Shown one piece after another: positions 1-7,566 of a DNA stretch of 64,000 nucleotides (positions within the stretch are counted from its first letter, which is position 1; each line of letters opens with the position of its first letter). The stretch comes from an uncultured Eubacteriales bacterium. GTDB lineage: Bacteria; Bacillota; Clostridia; Oscillospirales; Oscillospiraceae. Below the pieces are notes generated by a model. That model made no database searches. It was not told the origin of the DNA and worked only from the letters and a program-made list of their open reading frames with translations. The DNA lies in NCBI GenBank assembly GCA_900548625.1, contig URLO01000005.1, positions 16,015-80,014 on the forward strand, in the 5' to 3' direction. A program made the translations under genes and the position numbers.

Positions 1-1
1 G

Positions 2-700
2 ACGACCGGCCGCTTTTTTGACGGTATGCCGCAGGTCATCCGCGCGCTCCCCTATCTGAATTATGCCATCACCATCAACGGCGCGCAGGTGCAGGATCTT
101 CGCTCCGGCGAGATCGTCTACCGTGCGGAGCTTCCGCTGCCGCGGGCGCTCGCCATTCTGGAATATCTGGACACGCTGCCCGTGATCTATGACTGCTACT
201 GCGGCAATTGGGGCTGGATGACGCGCGCCATGCAGGAGCAGGCCGCGCAGTTCATCTCCGACCCGCACAGTCTGAAAATGGTGCGTGAGCTGCGCACGCC
301 GGTGGACGAGCTGAAGTCCTATCTTCGCGCGCGCGGAGAGGCTGTGCAAAAGCTCCAGCTCTTTGTCAAGGATCCCTCGTGCCGTCCTGCCGTGATGGCA
401 GAGCTGGAGCGCCGCTTCCCCGGCATCGCCGCCTCGACCTCGCTTGCAAACAACATTGAGCTCAACGACGCCGCAGCCAACAAGGGGGACGCGGTGCGTG
501 CGCTGGCAGCGCATCTTGGGCTCTGCATGGCGCAGACGATCTCCTTCGGGGACGGCAGCAACGACCTGAGCATGATCCGCGCGTGCGGCCTTGGCGTGGC
601 AATGGCAAACGCCTGCCCTGCTGTGCTGGCGGCGGCAGACCGCGTCACCGCCTCATGCGATGAAGATGGCGTCGCCGCCGTGATAAACTCCCTTTTTTGA
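2..700 (+). CDS. HAD-superfamily (Cof-type) phosphatase, 5' truncated by window edge
   Basis: Cytosolic HAD hydrolase of the Cof/IIB type, which dephosphorylates small phosphometabolites; the substrate cannot be told. The reading frame is open from base 2 and begins with TGR-FFDG, matching the ATGR segment that follows the catalytic DxD motif in this family, so roughly the first 40 residues lie outside the window. Downstream are a typical NGA segment and a cap region. Near the C-terminus GDGSNDLSMI supplies the acidic Mg-binding motif IV, followed by a GVAMANA segment. The stop at 698-700 is followed by about 90 bases without a gene and then a strong hairpin. Family certain, substrate unknown. 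Confidence 0.88.
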   Translation, partial: TTGRFFDGMPQVIRALPYLNYAITINGAQVQDLRSGEIVYRAELPLPRALAILEYLDTLPVIYDCYCGNWGWMTRAMQEQAAQFISDPHSLKMVRELRTPVDELKSYLRARGEAVQKLQLFVKDPSCRPAVMAELERRFPGIAASTSLANNIELNDAAANKGDAVRALAAHLGLCMAQTISFGDGSNDLSMIRACGLGVAMANACPAVLAAADRVTASCDEDGVAAVINSLF

Positions 701-793
701 GTCCCATGCTGCATCTGCAAATGCAGTTCCCTACCCCGGAGTGAGAAAATCGCCCTGCGGGCGCGAGCTCTACGAGGTTCTTTGACAGACTGT

Positions 794-825
794 ACGCCCT
801 GCAAGCTGCAAAGCTTGCAGGGCGT
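794..825. terminator. Hairpin between convergent genes
   Basis: Perfect 14-bp inverted repeat (ACGCCCTGCAAGCT and its complement) around a 4-base loop, between the HAD gene and the convergent MFS gene. There is no strong T-tract on either side, so a bidirectional terminator is inferred from position and stem strength only. Confidence 0.55.
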
Positions 826-847
826 TCGCTTCAGCATATCCACAAAA

Positions 848-2092
848 TCACGGTGCCGTGTCACATTCTTCTGCGGTATACACCCTTCGCACATCCCTGC
901 GCCTGCCCCAGATCAGAAGCCAGCTGGCAAGCATGGCGACGGCGCCGCCGATCGTAACGCACCGGCGATAGTCCAGGAGCTCTCCGAGGAGGCCCATCAG
1001 AAGGGCAAAAATACTCGCTCCGGCGGTGATCAGTACACCCTCGAAGGCGTTGACGCGCGAGCGAAGCCGTTCGAGGATGTAGCGCTGCACCGCCGCATTT
1101 CGCAAAATCGCGCTGTTGCTGCCGAGAAAGCCGCAGATCCCGCGATTGACCAGCATCAAGGGATAAGGCAGCCAGAGCAGGCACATATCCATAGCTTCAT
1201 AGACCTGATAGACGCAAAACGTAAAGCCGTACTTCCTTTTGGCAGGGATCTTGATCCGGTATTGCAGTGCGCTTCCGATCGTCCGCCCGGCGAACTCCAC
1301 GACAGAAAACGCGGAATACATGGCAGCGGTAAGACCCGGCGTGGTGCGGAAAAATGCCACCAAAAGGGGCGAATAGCCGTTTGCAACGCCGTTTGTGATC
1401 GCCATGTATTCATAGATGCTGCGAAGGCCGCGCTCCTGCTTCAAATACTGCACAGCCTCTCGGATATCGCCCGCCCATGCCCCCAACGAATATGGCGTGC
1501 GATGCCGGCGCACGGTTTCGTCCAGACGGATAAAGCTCTCTGTGACAGCCGCTGCCAGAGAAAGGCCGCTCTGCGCAATCAAAATCCACGCGACGCCGAG
1601 CGTATCCAGAAGGATTGCCGCCAGCGGCGTCATAATGACCTTCAGCACCGGATAGAGCATGGAGGATACCGCATAGCCCTTCTGCTCAGCGCCCTCCGGG
1701 ATCAGCTCCGGATAGATGCTTGTGAACGCAAGCTCATCCACCGCGCCAAGGCACGCCAGCAGCAGAGAGATCGCGAGATACCCCACATAAGAAAACTCAT
1801 AAAACAGCAGCCACAGCCCCATCCCCGCCAGCAGCACCGCGTTTGCGGCGTCACCTGCCACCAGAAATGCCTTGCGCGGCAGCCGGTCCATAAACGGCGC
1901 GACCAAAACCGGAAGCAGAAGATGCGGCAGGAGCTGGATCGCCACGATCAGCGCGGACGCCAGCGTGCTTCCGGTCTCGTCAAACACCAGAAACGCCAGT
2001 GCAAAGCCGCCCGCGATCGAGCCGACCGTACCCATGGCGGATGCGAGGATCACCAGTCGGAAGTTTCTTGTCCAGAGCTTCTCTTTTTTCAT
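848..2092 (-). CDS. MFS transporter, drug-efflux-like
   Basis: Integral membrane secondary transporter of the major facilitator superfamily, 414 residues with about 12 hydrophobic segments. After the first helix pair comes the MFS A-loop pattern (APFMDRLPRK). The overall look resembles the MFS_3/macrolide-efflux group, but no substrate can be assigned. An in-frame ATG lies further upstream; the ATG at 2092 is preferred because a GAGGTG ribosome site sits about 6 bases before it and it starts MKKEKLWTRNF directly before the first helix. It is downstream of and co-directional with the XRE-TPR regulator gene, separated by 97 bases that hold a 40-bp palindrome, so control by that regulator is plausible. 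Confidence 0.85.
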   Translation of the reverse strand: MKKEKLWTRNFRLVILASAMGTVGSIAGGFALAFLVFDETGSTLASALIVAIQLLPHLLLPVLVAPFMDRLPRKAFLVAGDAANAVLLAGMGLWLLFYEFSYVGYLAISLLLACLGAVDELAFTSIYPELIPEGAEQKGYAVSSMLYPVLKVIMTPLAAILLDTLGVAWILIAQSGLSLAAAVTESFIRLDETVRRHRTPYSLGAWAGDIREAVQYLKQERGLRSIYEYMAITNGVANGYSPLLVAFFRTTPGLTAAMYSAFSVVEFAGRTIGSALQYRIKIPAKRKYGFTFCVYQVYEAMDMCLLWLPYPLMLVNRGICGFLGSNSAILRNAAVQRYILERLRSRVNAFEGVLITAGASIFALLMGLLGELLDYRRCVTIGGAVAMLASWLLIWGRRRDVRRVYTAEECDTAP

Positions 2093-2139
2093 GTCCATCA
2101 CCTCTGCAAACAGTGTAGCAGTTTTGCGAGACAAATAAC

Positions 2140-2179
2140 AGCCCGTATATTTGGGAAAATCCGTCCAAATATACGGGCT
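2140..2179. promoter_or_regulatory. Long palindrome between regulator and MFS gene
   Basis: Perfect 15-bp arms (AGCCCGTATATTTGG and complement) separated by 10 bases, 11 bases downstream of the regulator stop and 48 bases upstream of the MFS start. It could be an intergenic terminator or attenuator, or an operator read by the adjacent XRE-TPR protein. The arms are A/T-rich in the middle and there is no clean T-run, which favours a binding site or attenuator over a simple terminator. Confidence 0.6.
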
Positions 2180-2189
2180 AAAACCGTCT

Positions 2190-3308
2190 TTACAGTATTC
2201 TTACAGGAAACTCCTCCAGAAGCTCACACCCTTTCTTATACTGTCTGGCCGCCTTATACCATTCCAGCACCCACGGCAGATGGAAGATTGCATAGCCGCT
2301 TGGAAGTTCCCTGCGCAGGCGCTCAAAGCTGTCCAGAAGCAGCGCGCCGTAGTCCTCTCTGGAAAGATAGTCCGGGTGCTCCAGCCGGTACCGGACAAGG
2401 AGAAGGAGCTGCAAGGCAAGCGAGCGCTCCATCTCGCCGGTGTCCATTTCTTCCGCCTGCTCCAAGGCCCGGAGCGCCTCCTCGCGCCGGCCGGTCTTTT
2501 CACAGCAGATCGCCAGCTTGTGCAGCTCCATCAGCGTGGGCTGCTCCTGCCGGGAAAGCCATGCGTAGGCGTCTTCACAGCGCCCTGCCTCGATCCACGC
2601 CGAGGCGGTGTTGTAGCCGATCGCCTGCGTAGCTTCGCGGTCTTGCAGGTCCTCCGCCAGGCGCTTTGCCACCCGGTAATGGCGTTCCATGTTGGGAAGA
2701 TCCTGCATGTTGCAATAGGCATTGCCGAGAAAGAGCTTCGCCTCCAGCATGAGCCGCGCCGCACCTTCTCTGCCTGCGAGATCATAGGCCGTCTGCAAGG
2801 CATCCACTGCGGCGGAGTAGTTTCCGGCGTTATAACCGGCAATACCCGATGTCAGGTGGGTATAGGCGTTTGGCATGAGCCGCGCCGCCTCCGCGCTGCG
2901 GCCCTGTAAGATCCGCTGCAGGGCAAGCTGCCGTGTGTCCATGCAGGGCTCCAGCTCCGCATCCAGCGGTTTTTTTGCGCAAAGCAATGCAAGATCCAGC
3001 CACGCTGGAACCGCCCGCGCCCGCTCCAGCTCCGTTTCCCCCAGCAGTCCGCTCAGCTGTGCGTTCCTGCCGGAAAACAAAAGCTCCCAGCCCCGCTCTG
3101 CCAGTGCGGCCGCTTCCCGCTCCATTTCCGGATCGCTTTTCAGCTCTAACCGCTCCAAAAGGAGCCGCAAAATTTCCTCGGACGGCTCCGCCTTGCCGGA
3201 CTCAATCTTGGACAGATACGACACCGTGCAGATTCCCCTGCAAAGCCCCGCCTGACTCCAATTTCGCCGTACTCGCTCTCGATAAATGACGTATCCCTGA
3301 TAGTTCAT
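2190..3308 (-). CDS. XRE-family regulator with C-terminal TPR-like helices
   Basis: Cytosolic DNA-binding regulator, 372 residues. Residues 1-65 form an XRE helix-turn-helix (WSQAGLC...VSYLSKIESGKAEPS) like that of Rgg/PlcR-type regulators. The remainder is alpha-helical with several TPR-like units (for example AETARLM-, GNYSAAVDAL- and GRREEALRALE-type segments), the architecture that binds signalling peptides in PlcR/Rgg/PrgX. The start at 3308 (MNYQGYVIY) is chosen because homology to the HTH domain begins there; an upstream in-frame ATG would add 51 unrelated residues. No small peptide gene is visible next to it. The target is probably the MFS gene just downstream. Confidence 0.8.
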   Translation of the reverse strand: MNYQGYVIYRERVRRNWSQAGLCRGICTVSYLSKIESGKAEPSEEILRLLLERLELKSDPEMEREAAALAERGWELLFSGRNAQLSGLLGETELERARAVPAWLDLALLCAKKPLDAELEPCMDTRQLALQRILQGRSAEAARLMPNAYTHLTSGIAGYNAGNYSAAVDALQTAYDLAGREGAARLMLEAKLFLGNAYCNMQDLPNMERHYRVAKRLAEDLQDREATQAIGYNTASAWIEAGRCEDAYAWLSRQEQPTLMELHKLAICCEKTGRREEALRALEQAEEMDTGEMERSLALQLLLLVRYRLEHPDYLSREDYGALLLDSFERLRRELPSGYAIFHLPWVLEWYKAARQYKKGCELLEEFPVRIL

Positions 3309-3488
3309 TGTTTTCCGCGCTCCATACGCCGTTCTTTTCAAAAAAATCGGATATTTGATTGTAGCACAAAACGCGCAGGAAATCGACCTGCAAGCGGATC
3401 TTTTCCTAAATAGGTCTTCAGCAGGAAAACTTTTGAGGGTCTTCCTCCATTCAGAATGCATCCGTCAATTCGTTCGCTCTGACAACTG

Positions 3489-3648
3489 AGGTGTATCTGA
3501 AAACTCCCAACGCCCCCGGACAGCGGGCCTTTTCACGCCGTGCCGCGTCATTTTTCCTTGAAATACGTCAGTATTCCTGCGAAAAAATGTCTTGCACAGC
3601 GCGAAAAATCCTCGCTGCCGGGCACATCTTCAGTTTTCAGATACACCC
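3489..3648. repeat. MITE-like palindromic element, copy A
   Basis: About 160 bp bounded by a perfect 16-bp terminal inverted repeat (GGTGTATCTGAAAACT at 3490-3505, complement at 3632-3647). The interior is itself an imperfect palindrome, so the whole unit can fold into one long hairpin. A second copy at 58445-58607 is closely similar along its length. No coding capacity. It lies upstream of the XRE-TPR gene and just outside the left end of the first integrative element. No target duplication was recognised. Confidence 0.85.
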
Positions 3649-3679
3649 TATGAAAGCGTCCGCCAGTATGGTATACTGC

Positions 3680-3694
3680 TTACTACACCATTTG
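3680..3694 (+). other. Left-end integrase arm-type motif
   Basis: TTACTACACCATTTG occurs here, again at 17389-17403 near the integrase gene, and as TTACTACACCA plus ATTACACCATTTG at 5430-5455. Repeats of this sort near both ends of Tn916-type elements are usually bound by the integrase N-terminal domain; that role is inferred here. Confidence 0.5.
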
Positions 3695-3753
3695 TTGCAC
3701 CACTTGGTGGCATAATTACATAGATTTTCGAGGCTTATGGAGGAATATAGAGA

Positions 3754-4119
3754 TTATGATAAAATTTCGGAATCATCTACAGGGTCACCACTGATAGAAG
3801 CTTCAGATTCCATGGCATTCAAAATTGTCTGTCCCTCAGCTTCATGTGCAGCATCCTTTTCTTTTTTCTTTGCAACGGCGTAGATGATGCCTCCGACAGC
3901 GGCTGTTACAAGGACGCCAACACTTCCACCCTGGATTCTGCCGCGGCTCAGTCCTTTGGCAGCAGCTTTAGCGGATTCCTCGGTGAAATATTTACCGATG
4001 CGAGCAAATCCTTTTTGCATACTTCCTCCGCCAAGCTCGCTAAGGGCGTGGGTCATTTCGGAAGCAGACTTTCCATTATTCATCATCAGGTTCGCGATTT
4101 CTTTTCCGGTGTTAGTCAT
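3754..4119 (-). CDS. Small protein with one membrane segment, function unknown
   Basis: 121 residues, not recognised as a named family. The N-terminal half is amphipathic and rich in Gly, Ala and Lys (SMQKGFARIGKYF...). A hydrophobic stretch around residues 67-84 (GSVGVLVTAAVGGIIYAVA) is followed by KKKEK, predicting a single membrane helix, and the tail is acidic. It is transcribed divergently from the regulator-like gene at 4281 with palindromes between them. Such a pair on a mobile element could be an exclusion, immunity or toxin module, but nothing in the sequence proves this. Confidence 0.6.
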   Translation of the reverse strand: MTNTGKEIANLMMNNGKSASEMTHALSELGGGSMQKGFARIGKYFTEESAKAAAKGLSRGRIQGGSVGVLVTAAVGGIIYAVAKKKEKDAAHEAEGQTILNAMESEASISGDPVDDSEILS

Positions 4120-4214
4120 GCTAGAGTACCTCGACTTTCTTTGATTTCTGTTTGGTATTTTTCTTGCCTTTATGATAGCATCGTGATATAAAATAGTAAA
4201 GGATAAAACCGTCT

Positions 4215-4268
4215 ATAAACATATCTGTTTATGCAGTGTTAAACAATAAAATAGATAAATTTATCTAT
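4215..4268. promoter_or_regulatory. Two operator-like palindromes in a divergent promoter region
   Basis: ATAAACA-N4-TGTTTAT at 4215-4232 and the perfect 18-bp palindrome ATAGATAAATTTATCTAT at 4251-4268 lie in the AT-rich gap between the divergent genes. The second ends 12 bases before the start codon at 4281. Autoregulation by the protein encoded at 4281 is the likely reading. Confidence 0.55.
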
Positions 4269-4280
4269 AAGGAGAGAGGC

Positions 4281-5117
4281 ATGGCATTAACAAATGTACC
4301 ACTCAATGAACTACCGTCTTTTGGACGTAGACTTATGGAATTAGCAATAGAAAAAGAATGCGCCACGCCGATTCTTCTGGCGCGGGCATTATATGAAACC
4401 TGTCAGGATTTAGTTGAACCGGCTACACGACGAAACAAGAAAGGTAAGATTGTAAAAGATGAACAGCATGACATTGATGCTATAAGAAGAATGGTTCAGC
4501 GGCATTTCAATACAGAGAATGCTACGGATGTTCAGAGCAATTACCTTTTTGCATATAGCAAGCTTTTTAATTGCTCATTGGATTATCTTTATGGGGTATC
4601 AAAAATAAAGAGTGTTGATCTTTCTGTGCAGGATATTTGTGGCAAACTTCATGTTGATGAGAAAATGGTTCTAAGCTTAATGGAAGAATTTGATGCAGAT
4701 CTAGAAGTGTTTTCGCCTACAACCTGGTGGTCAAATATGCTTTCAAGTGACATGTTTTCCATTATTCCTAGAGCATGGCTGTTTTATTGCATGGAAGAAT
4801 TAAAAAGTAGAGACCTGGAGAAAAAGATTGAGGCAATTAAGAAGGCAGAGGAATCAGCTGGTGACTCTACATATCGAACAATGATGGAGGTACGACGAAT
4901 TTCGCTGGAGAAAATGCAAGGCGGACGATATAGTGACTGCGCTGGTGCGTATGGCCGATTGACATCGATCATCTCCGAGTATCTTAGTACGACAGCATCT
5001 GCATGGATTGATTTGCAGCATCCTGATTTAAGTGACAATTATTACGACAATGAGATAAAGAAAATAGAAATTCTAGAAGCTTCTTTACGAGAGGGTTCTG
5101 AGCCAGTAAAGAAATAA
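4281..5117 (+). CDS. Phage-repressor-like protein, function uncertain
   Basis: 278 residues, AT-rich relative to the backbone. The N-terminal ~110 residues resemble helix-turn-helix regulators of clostridial elements: a helical region ending in FAYSKLFNCSLDYLYG, the segment that normally closes an XRE domain (compare FNVSTDYLLG). The canonical recognition helix is not obvious, and there is an unusual insertion (NKKGKIVKDEQHDIDAI). The rest is helical with no known domain. The start at 4281 is chosen over an upstream in-frame ATG because GGAGAGAGG precedes it. Probably regulates itself and the divergent membrane-protein gene. Confidence 0.65.
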   Translation: MALTNVPLNELPSFGRRLMELAIEKECATPILLARALYETCQDLVEPATRRNKKGKIVKDEQHDIDAIRRMVQRHFNTENATDVQSNYLFAYSKLFNCSLDYLYGVSKIKSVDLSVQDICGKLHVDEKMVLSLMEEFDADLEVFSPTTWWSNMLSSDMFSIIPRAWLFYCMEELKSRDLEKKIEAIKKAEESAGDSTYRTMMEVRRISLEKMQGGRYSDCAGAYGRLTSIISEYLSTTASAWIDLQHPDLSDNYYDNEIKKIEILEASLREGSEPVKK

Positions 5118-5337
5118 CTCGCCAGTAAAAATCATAGAAAGCCACTATTGCCCTAACCTCGTTGGTACAGAGCATTTATTTACCAACGGATTTACCAATA
5201 TTGTAGGGAAAAGCACGAGAAAATATGGAAGGATTTGAGAAGATATCCCGGAAATACAGAAGCCGGAAAATGCCGAAAAAACCTGCAATATTGGGCATTT
5301 GAGAAGAAATACAAAGCAAAAACGGAGTTATAAGAAT

Positions 5338-5469
5338 ATGATAAAAGTACTTTTCATCTGCCACGGCAGTATCCTAAGAAGCCTCGAAAAAGCCTGCTAT
5401 ATCAATGGCTTTCATCGCTCAGATGGCGCTTACTACACCACAATTACACCATTTGTGGAAGAGCTTTGA
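5338..5469 (+). pseudogene. 5' fragment of a low-molecular-weight phosphotyrosine phosphatase gene
   Basis: A ribosome site (GGAG) and ATG are followed by MIKVLFICHGSILRS, which matches the start of the intact phosphatase at 17527 (MTKILFVCHGNICRS) including the P-loop cysteine. The homology then stops and the frame ends after 43 codons. The identical 10 bases TGCCACGGCA (5359-5368; 17548-17557) sit inside both. Best explained as the right end of element 1, which supplied a new phosphatase start, later split from the gene body by integration of element 2. Confidence 0.65.
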
Positions 5470-5502
5470 TGTGACAATCCCAAATTACACATTCTGAATA
5501 AA

Positions 5503-5544
5503 ATGAAGAGGACATATCCACGGTGCCGGATATGTCCTCTTCAT
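5503..5544. terminator. Bidirectional rho-independent terminator
   Basis: Perfect 17-bp arms (ATGAAGAGGACATATCC and complement) with an 8-base loop, T-rich on both sides. It ends 2 bases before the stop codon of the minus-strand XRE gene and also blocks read-through from the phosphatase fragment side. Confidence 0.9.
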
Positions 5545-5546
5545 TT

Positions 5547-6395
5547 TTATCTGCGTTTCTTTTTGCCTTTCCCGTGCTGCAACTGTGGTCGTGCTTTCCC
5601 TCGCTGGTTGATTGGACTTTTCAAGTATTTGGACAGCTTGAGTATTTCAATCAGCGAGACGAATTGCTCTTTGGTGAGCTTGTCATAATCAATGCCAAAG
5701 GTAGCGAGGAACGAACGGACTTGCTTTTCCTCGGAACTGCCCTCAAAATTCATCGCATCCTGCAACTGCCCCTGTACGGTTGCTGCGAGGGAGACTTCAT
5801 CCGCAGTCATGGTGTCGGGACGATGTTCGTTCCGAATGTCGCGGAGAATACCTTTTAGATCGTCCGCAATCAGACTTCCGAAATACTCGTCCTCCCGAAT
5901 CTGCGCCACTTCTAACGTCCGCAGGTACAGGTCGTTTGCATCGCCACCATTTTTCATCAATGCCATCTGCCGAACAGCTTCCAGCACGGCATTCATATCG
6001 TTGACTCGCATATCCGCGATCCGGTCAACGTAAATCTCAGCATCCAGCAAAAACCGCTGGAAATCCTTGTGGCAGATCAGCTCCGACAGCAGCCGGTGGT
6101 TGAATTTGCCCGTTTTCAAGACTTCGATTGCATCATCACCCAAATGCAGAGCGTCCAGTTCTGTTTTTGGGTGATTTTTTTGTTCTGTCAGCCCCAGCAG
6201 GTAATCGGTGGACACGCCGTAGAACTTCGCCAGCTCCACCATGCTGAACGGGCTGATATCCTTGAAATCGTCGGCTTCGTATTTTCCCAGCGCGGACTTT
6301 GAAATACCTGTTTCCGCAGATAGTTGTTCCAGCGTCAGACTGCGCTCCACGCGCAGGTCTTTGAGCCGTTCCTGAATGGTGAGTTTTGGCTGCAT
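5547..6395 (-). CDS. XRE-family transcriptional regulator of the integrative element
   Basis: 282 residues, DNA-binding. An XRE helix-turn-helix occupies residues 6-68 (IQERLKDLRVERSLTLEQLS...SKSALGKYE...LAKFYGVSTDYLLG). A helical C-terminal region of unknown fold follows, with a basic tail (GKGKKKRR). Regulators of this length sit at the left end of many clostridial mobilizable elements and probably hold the element quiescent. It is divergent from the small regulator at 6983 across an unusually long 587-base gap. No metalloprotease partner of the ImmA type is present. Confidence 0.85.
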   Translation of the reverse strand: MQPKLTIQERLKDLRVERSLTLEQLSAETGISKSALGKYEADDFKDISPFSMVELAKFYGVSTDYLLGLTEQKNHPKTELDALHLGDDAIEVLKTGKFNHRLLSELICHKDFQRFLLDAEIYVDRIADMRVNDMNAVLEAVRQMALMKNGGDANDLYLRTLEVAQIREDEYFGSLIADDLKGILRDIRNEHRPDTMTADEVSLAATVQGQLQDAMNFEGSSEEKQVRSFLATFGIDYDKLTKEQFVSLIEILKLSKYLKSPINQRGKARPQLQHGKGKKKRR

Positions 6396-6982
6396 AGCGG
6401 TGTCCTCTCTTCAAATTTCTGCCCTTTTCCGGTCTTGTCCATAAGCGTGGAAATCTGCGTTTTTCGGCGCGTTTTCCGACCTCTTGGATATACGGGAGAG
6501 GGCTATATTTTTCGCTAAAATGGTCTTGCAATCGCACCTGAACCTTGAAAATTGCATGACCGTCCGAACGGGATATGTCCTCTGGCGAAGTGCCGCATCC
6601 AGCGCACCAAGGAGAACGAAACGCCGGGAGCGATCCTCCGGGCAGGAACGACGTTCGGAAAGAGCGGCAAAATCAAACGTAAAAATCAAAGCAAGTGAAA
6701 ACGGCAAAATAGTTTTCTGCTCTGTGCGGTTATCTGCATGGAACAGAGCGCTATCCGGCAGCGAACGACGTTTGCTATCCAGTTTGACATTTCGCCGTTT
6801 CACGCAAAGACACATCAGACGGCAAAAGCGGAAGGTGCTGCCTGTGACCAACGCATCATCGGCGGCATTTCCAGTGAAAAGTCGTGTATCAAAAATCAGC
6901 GCTCTACGGCGAACGGGTGTCACGATTTGATATACCCATTTTACCATAGAGCGCACCGAAAAAACAGGAGGAAAGTTTGAAT
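6396..6982. other. 587-base gap without a supported gene
   Basis: Divergent control region between the two element regulators. Open frames exist on both strands, but none has a ribosome site with a recognisable protein, and their composition looks like chance. No strong terminator, tRNA or repeat was seen. It probably holds the promoters of both regulators and perhaps an untranslated RNA. Confidence 0.5.
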
Positions 6983-7210
6983 ATGAGAAAATCTGAAACC
7001 TATCGCAATGAGATCAAGTCCTACATCGTCCGCACCGGCATGACCATGACCGAGGTGGTGGACTATCTCTCCGATGAATACGGCTGGAGCCGCAGCGTCC
7101 CAAATCTCTCCGGCAAGCTCAAGCGCGGTTCGCTTCGCTACGGCGAAGCGGTAGAGCTGGCGGACGCGCTGGGGTATGACATTGTGTGGCAGAAGCGAAG
7201 AAATAGCTAA
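6983..7210 (+). CDS. Small helix-turn-helix protein of the element
   Basis: 75 residues (MRKSETYRNEIKSYIVRTG...). A single HTH-like domain: helices spanning MTMTEVVDYLSDEYGWSRSVPNLSGKLKRGSLRYGEAVELADALGYDIVW, matching small LLM/XRE-like proteins found next to relaxase modules on Firmicute elements. AGGAGGAAAG lies upstream. A TTG six bases earlier is also possible and would fit the spacing slightly better; ATG is used here. Probably modulates element transcription. Function inferred from family look only. Confidence 0.7.
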   Translation: MRKSETYRNEIKSYIVRTGMTMTEVVDYLSDEYGWSRSVPNLSGKLKRGSLRYGEAVELADALGYDIVWQKRRNS

Positions 7211-7230
7211 TTACACCATAAGATGAACAA

Positions 7231-7283
7231 AAAATCTATAATCATAGATTTTAATTGCATTTTTTCGAGCTTTGCGATATAAT
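7231..7283 (+). promoter_or_regulatory. Promoter with operator palindrome for the controller/RM operon
   Basis: A 9-bp-arm palindrome AAAATCTAT-N4-ATAGATTTT (7231-7252) is followed immediately by a near-consensus sigma-A promoter: TTGCAT at 7255-7260, 17-base spacer, TATAAT at 7278-7283. The start codon of the controller gene lies 33 bases on. This arrangement (C-box next to the -35) is how controller proteins of restriction-modification systems regulate themselves. Confidence 0.75.
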
Positions 7284-7315
7284 AAAAGAAATTCAAAAGC
7301 ACGATGAGGTGTAAA

Positions 7316-7525
7316 ATGGAAATCAGCTATAACAAGTTGTGGAAGCTGCTAATTGATAAAGGTATGAATAAAACAGACTTGAGGACAAAGGCGCATTTAA
7401 GTTCTGGAACAATGGCTAAATTAGGAAAAAATGAAAATGTAACCACAGATATTCTTGTTCGTATTTGCGCTGTTTTACAATGTGACTTGGCTGATATTAT
7501 GGAGCTTCAGCCGGCTGGAGAGTAA
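7316..7525 (+). CDS. XRE-type controller protein of the restriction-modification operon
   Basis: 69 residues making up a single Cro/C1-type helix-turn-helix (WKLLIDKGMNKTDLRTKAHLSSGTMAKLGKNENVTTDILVRICAVLQCDLADIMEL). Small one-domain proteins of this kind act as C proteins that delay nuclease expression until the host is methylated; closely similar ones also occur as stand-alone regulators. Start at 7316 is chosen over an in-frame ATG four codons upstream because GAGGTG is positioned for it. It is 41 bases upstream of the methyltransferase gene and behind a promoter with an operator-like palindrome. Confidence 0.8.
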   Translation: MEISYNKLWKLLIDKGMNKTDLRTKAHLSSGTMAKLGKNENVTTDILVRICAVLQCDLADIMELQPAGE

Positions 7526-7566
7526 TGTAAGCATTTAAGATACGAATGGACAAAGGAATTTGAACT

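Larger units (their letters stand above)
3680..5390. mobile_element. Remnant integrative element 1 (approximate bounds)
   Basis: AT-rich segment between the left-end motif TTACTACACCATTTG at 3680-3694 and a phosphatase gene 5' fragment at 5338. It carries only two divergent genes (3754-4119, 4281-5117) and no integrase or transfer genes. Both the left motif and the phosphatase 5' fragment recur at the ends of the intact element that follows, so it is read as a decayed or non-autonomous relative inserted in tandem. Bounds are inferred. Confidence 0.5.

Noticed and set aside
3640..3720. Original phosphatase start expected at the left border of element 1
   Set aside because: No match to the phosphatase N-terminus was found there, so the native left junction could not be placed.
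6411..6956. 181-codon open frame on the minus strand between the two element regulators
   Set aside because: No ribosome site, composition like random translation, and an equally long open frame on the other strand; treated as a gene-free control region.
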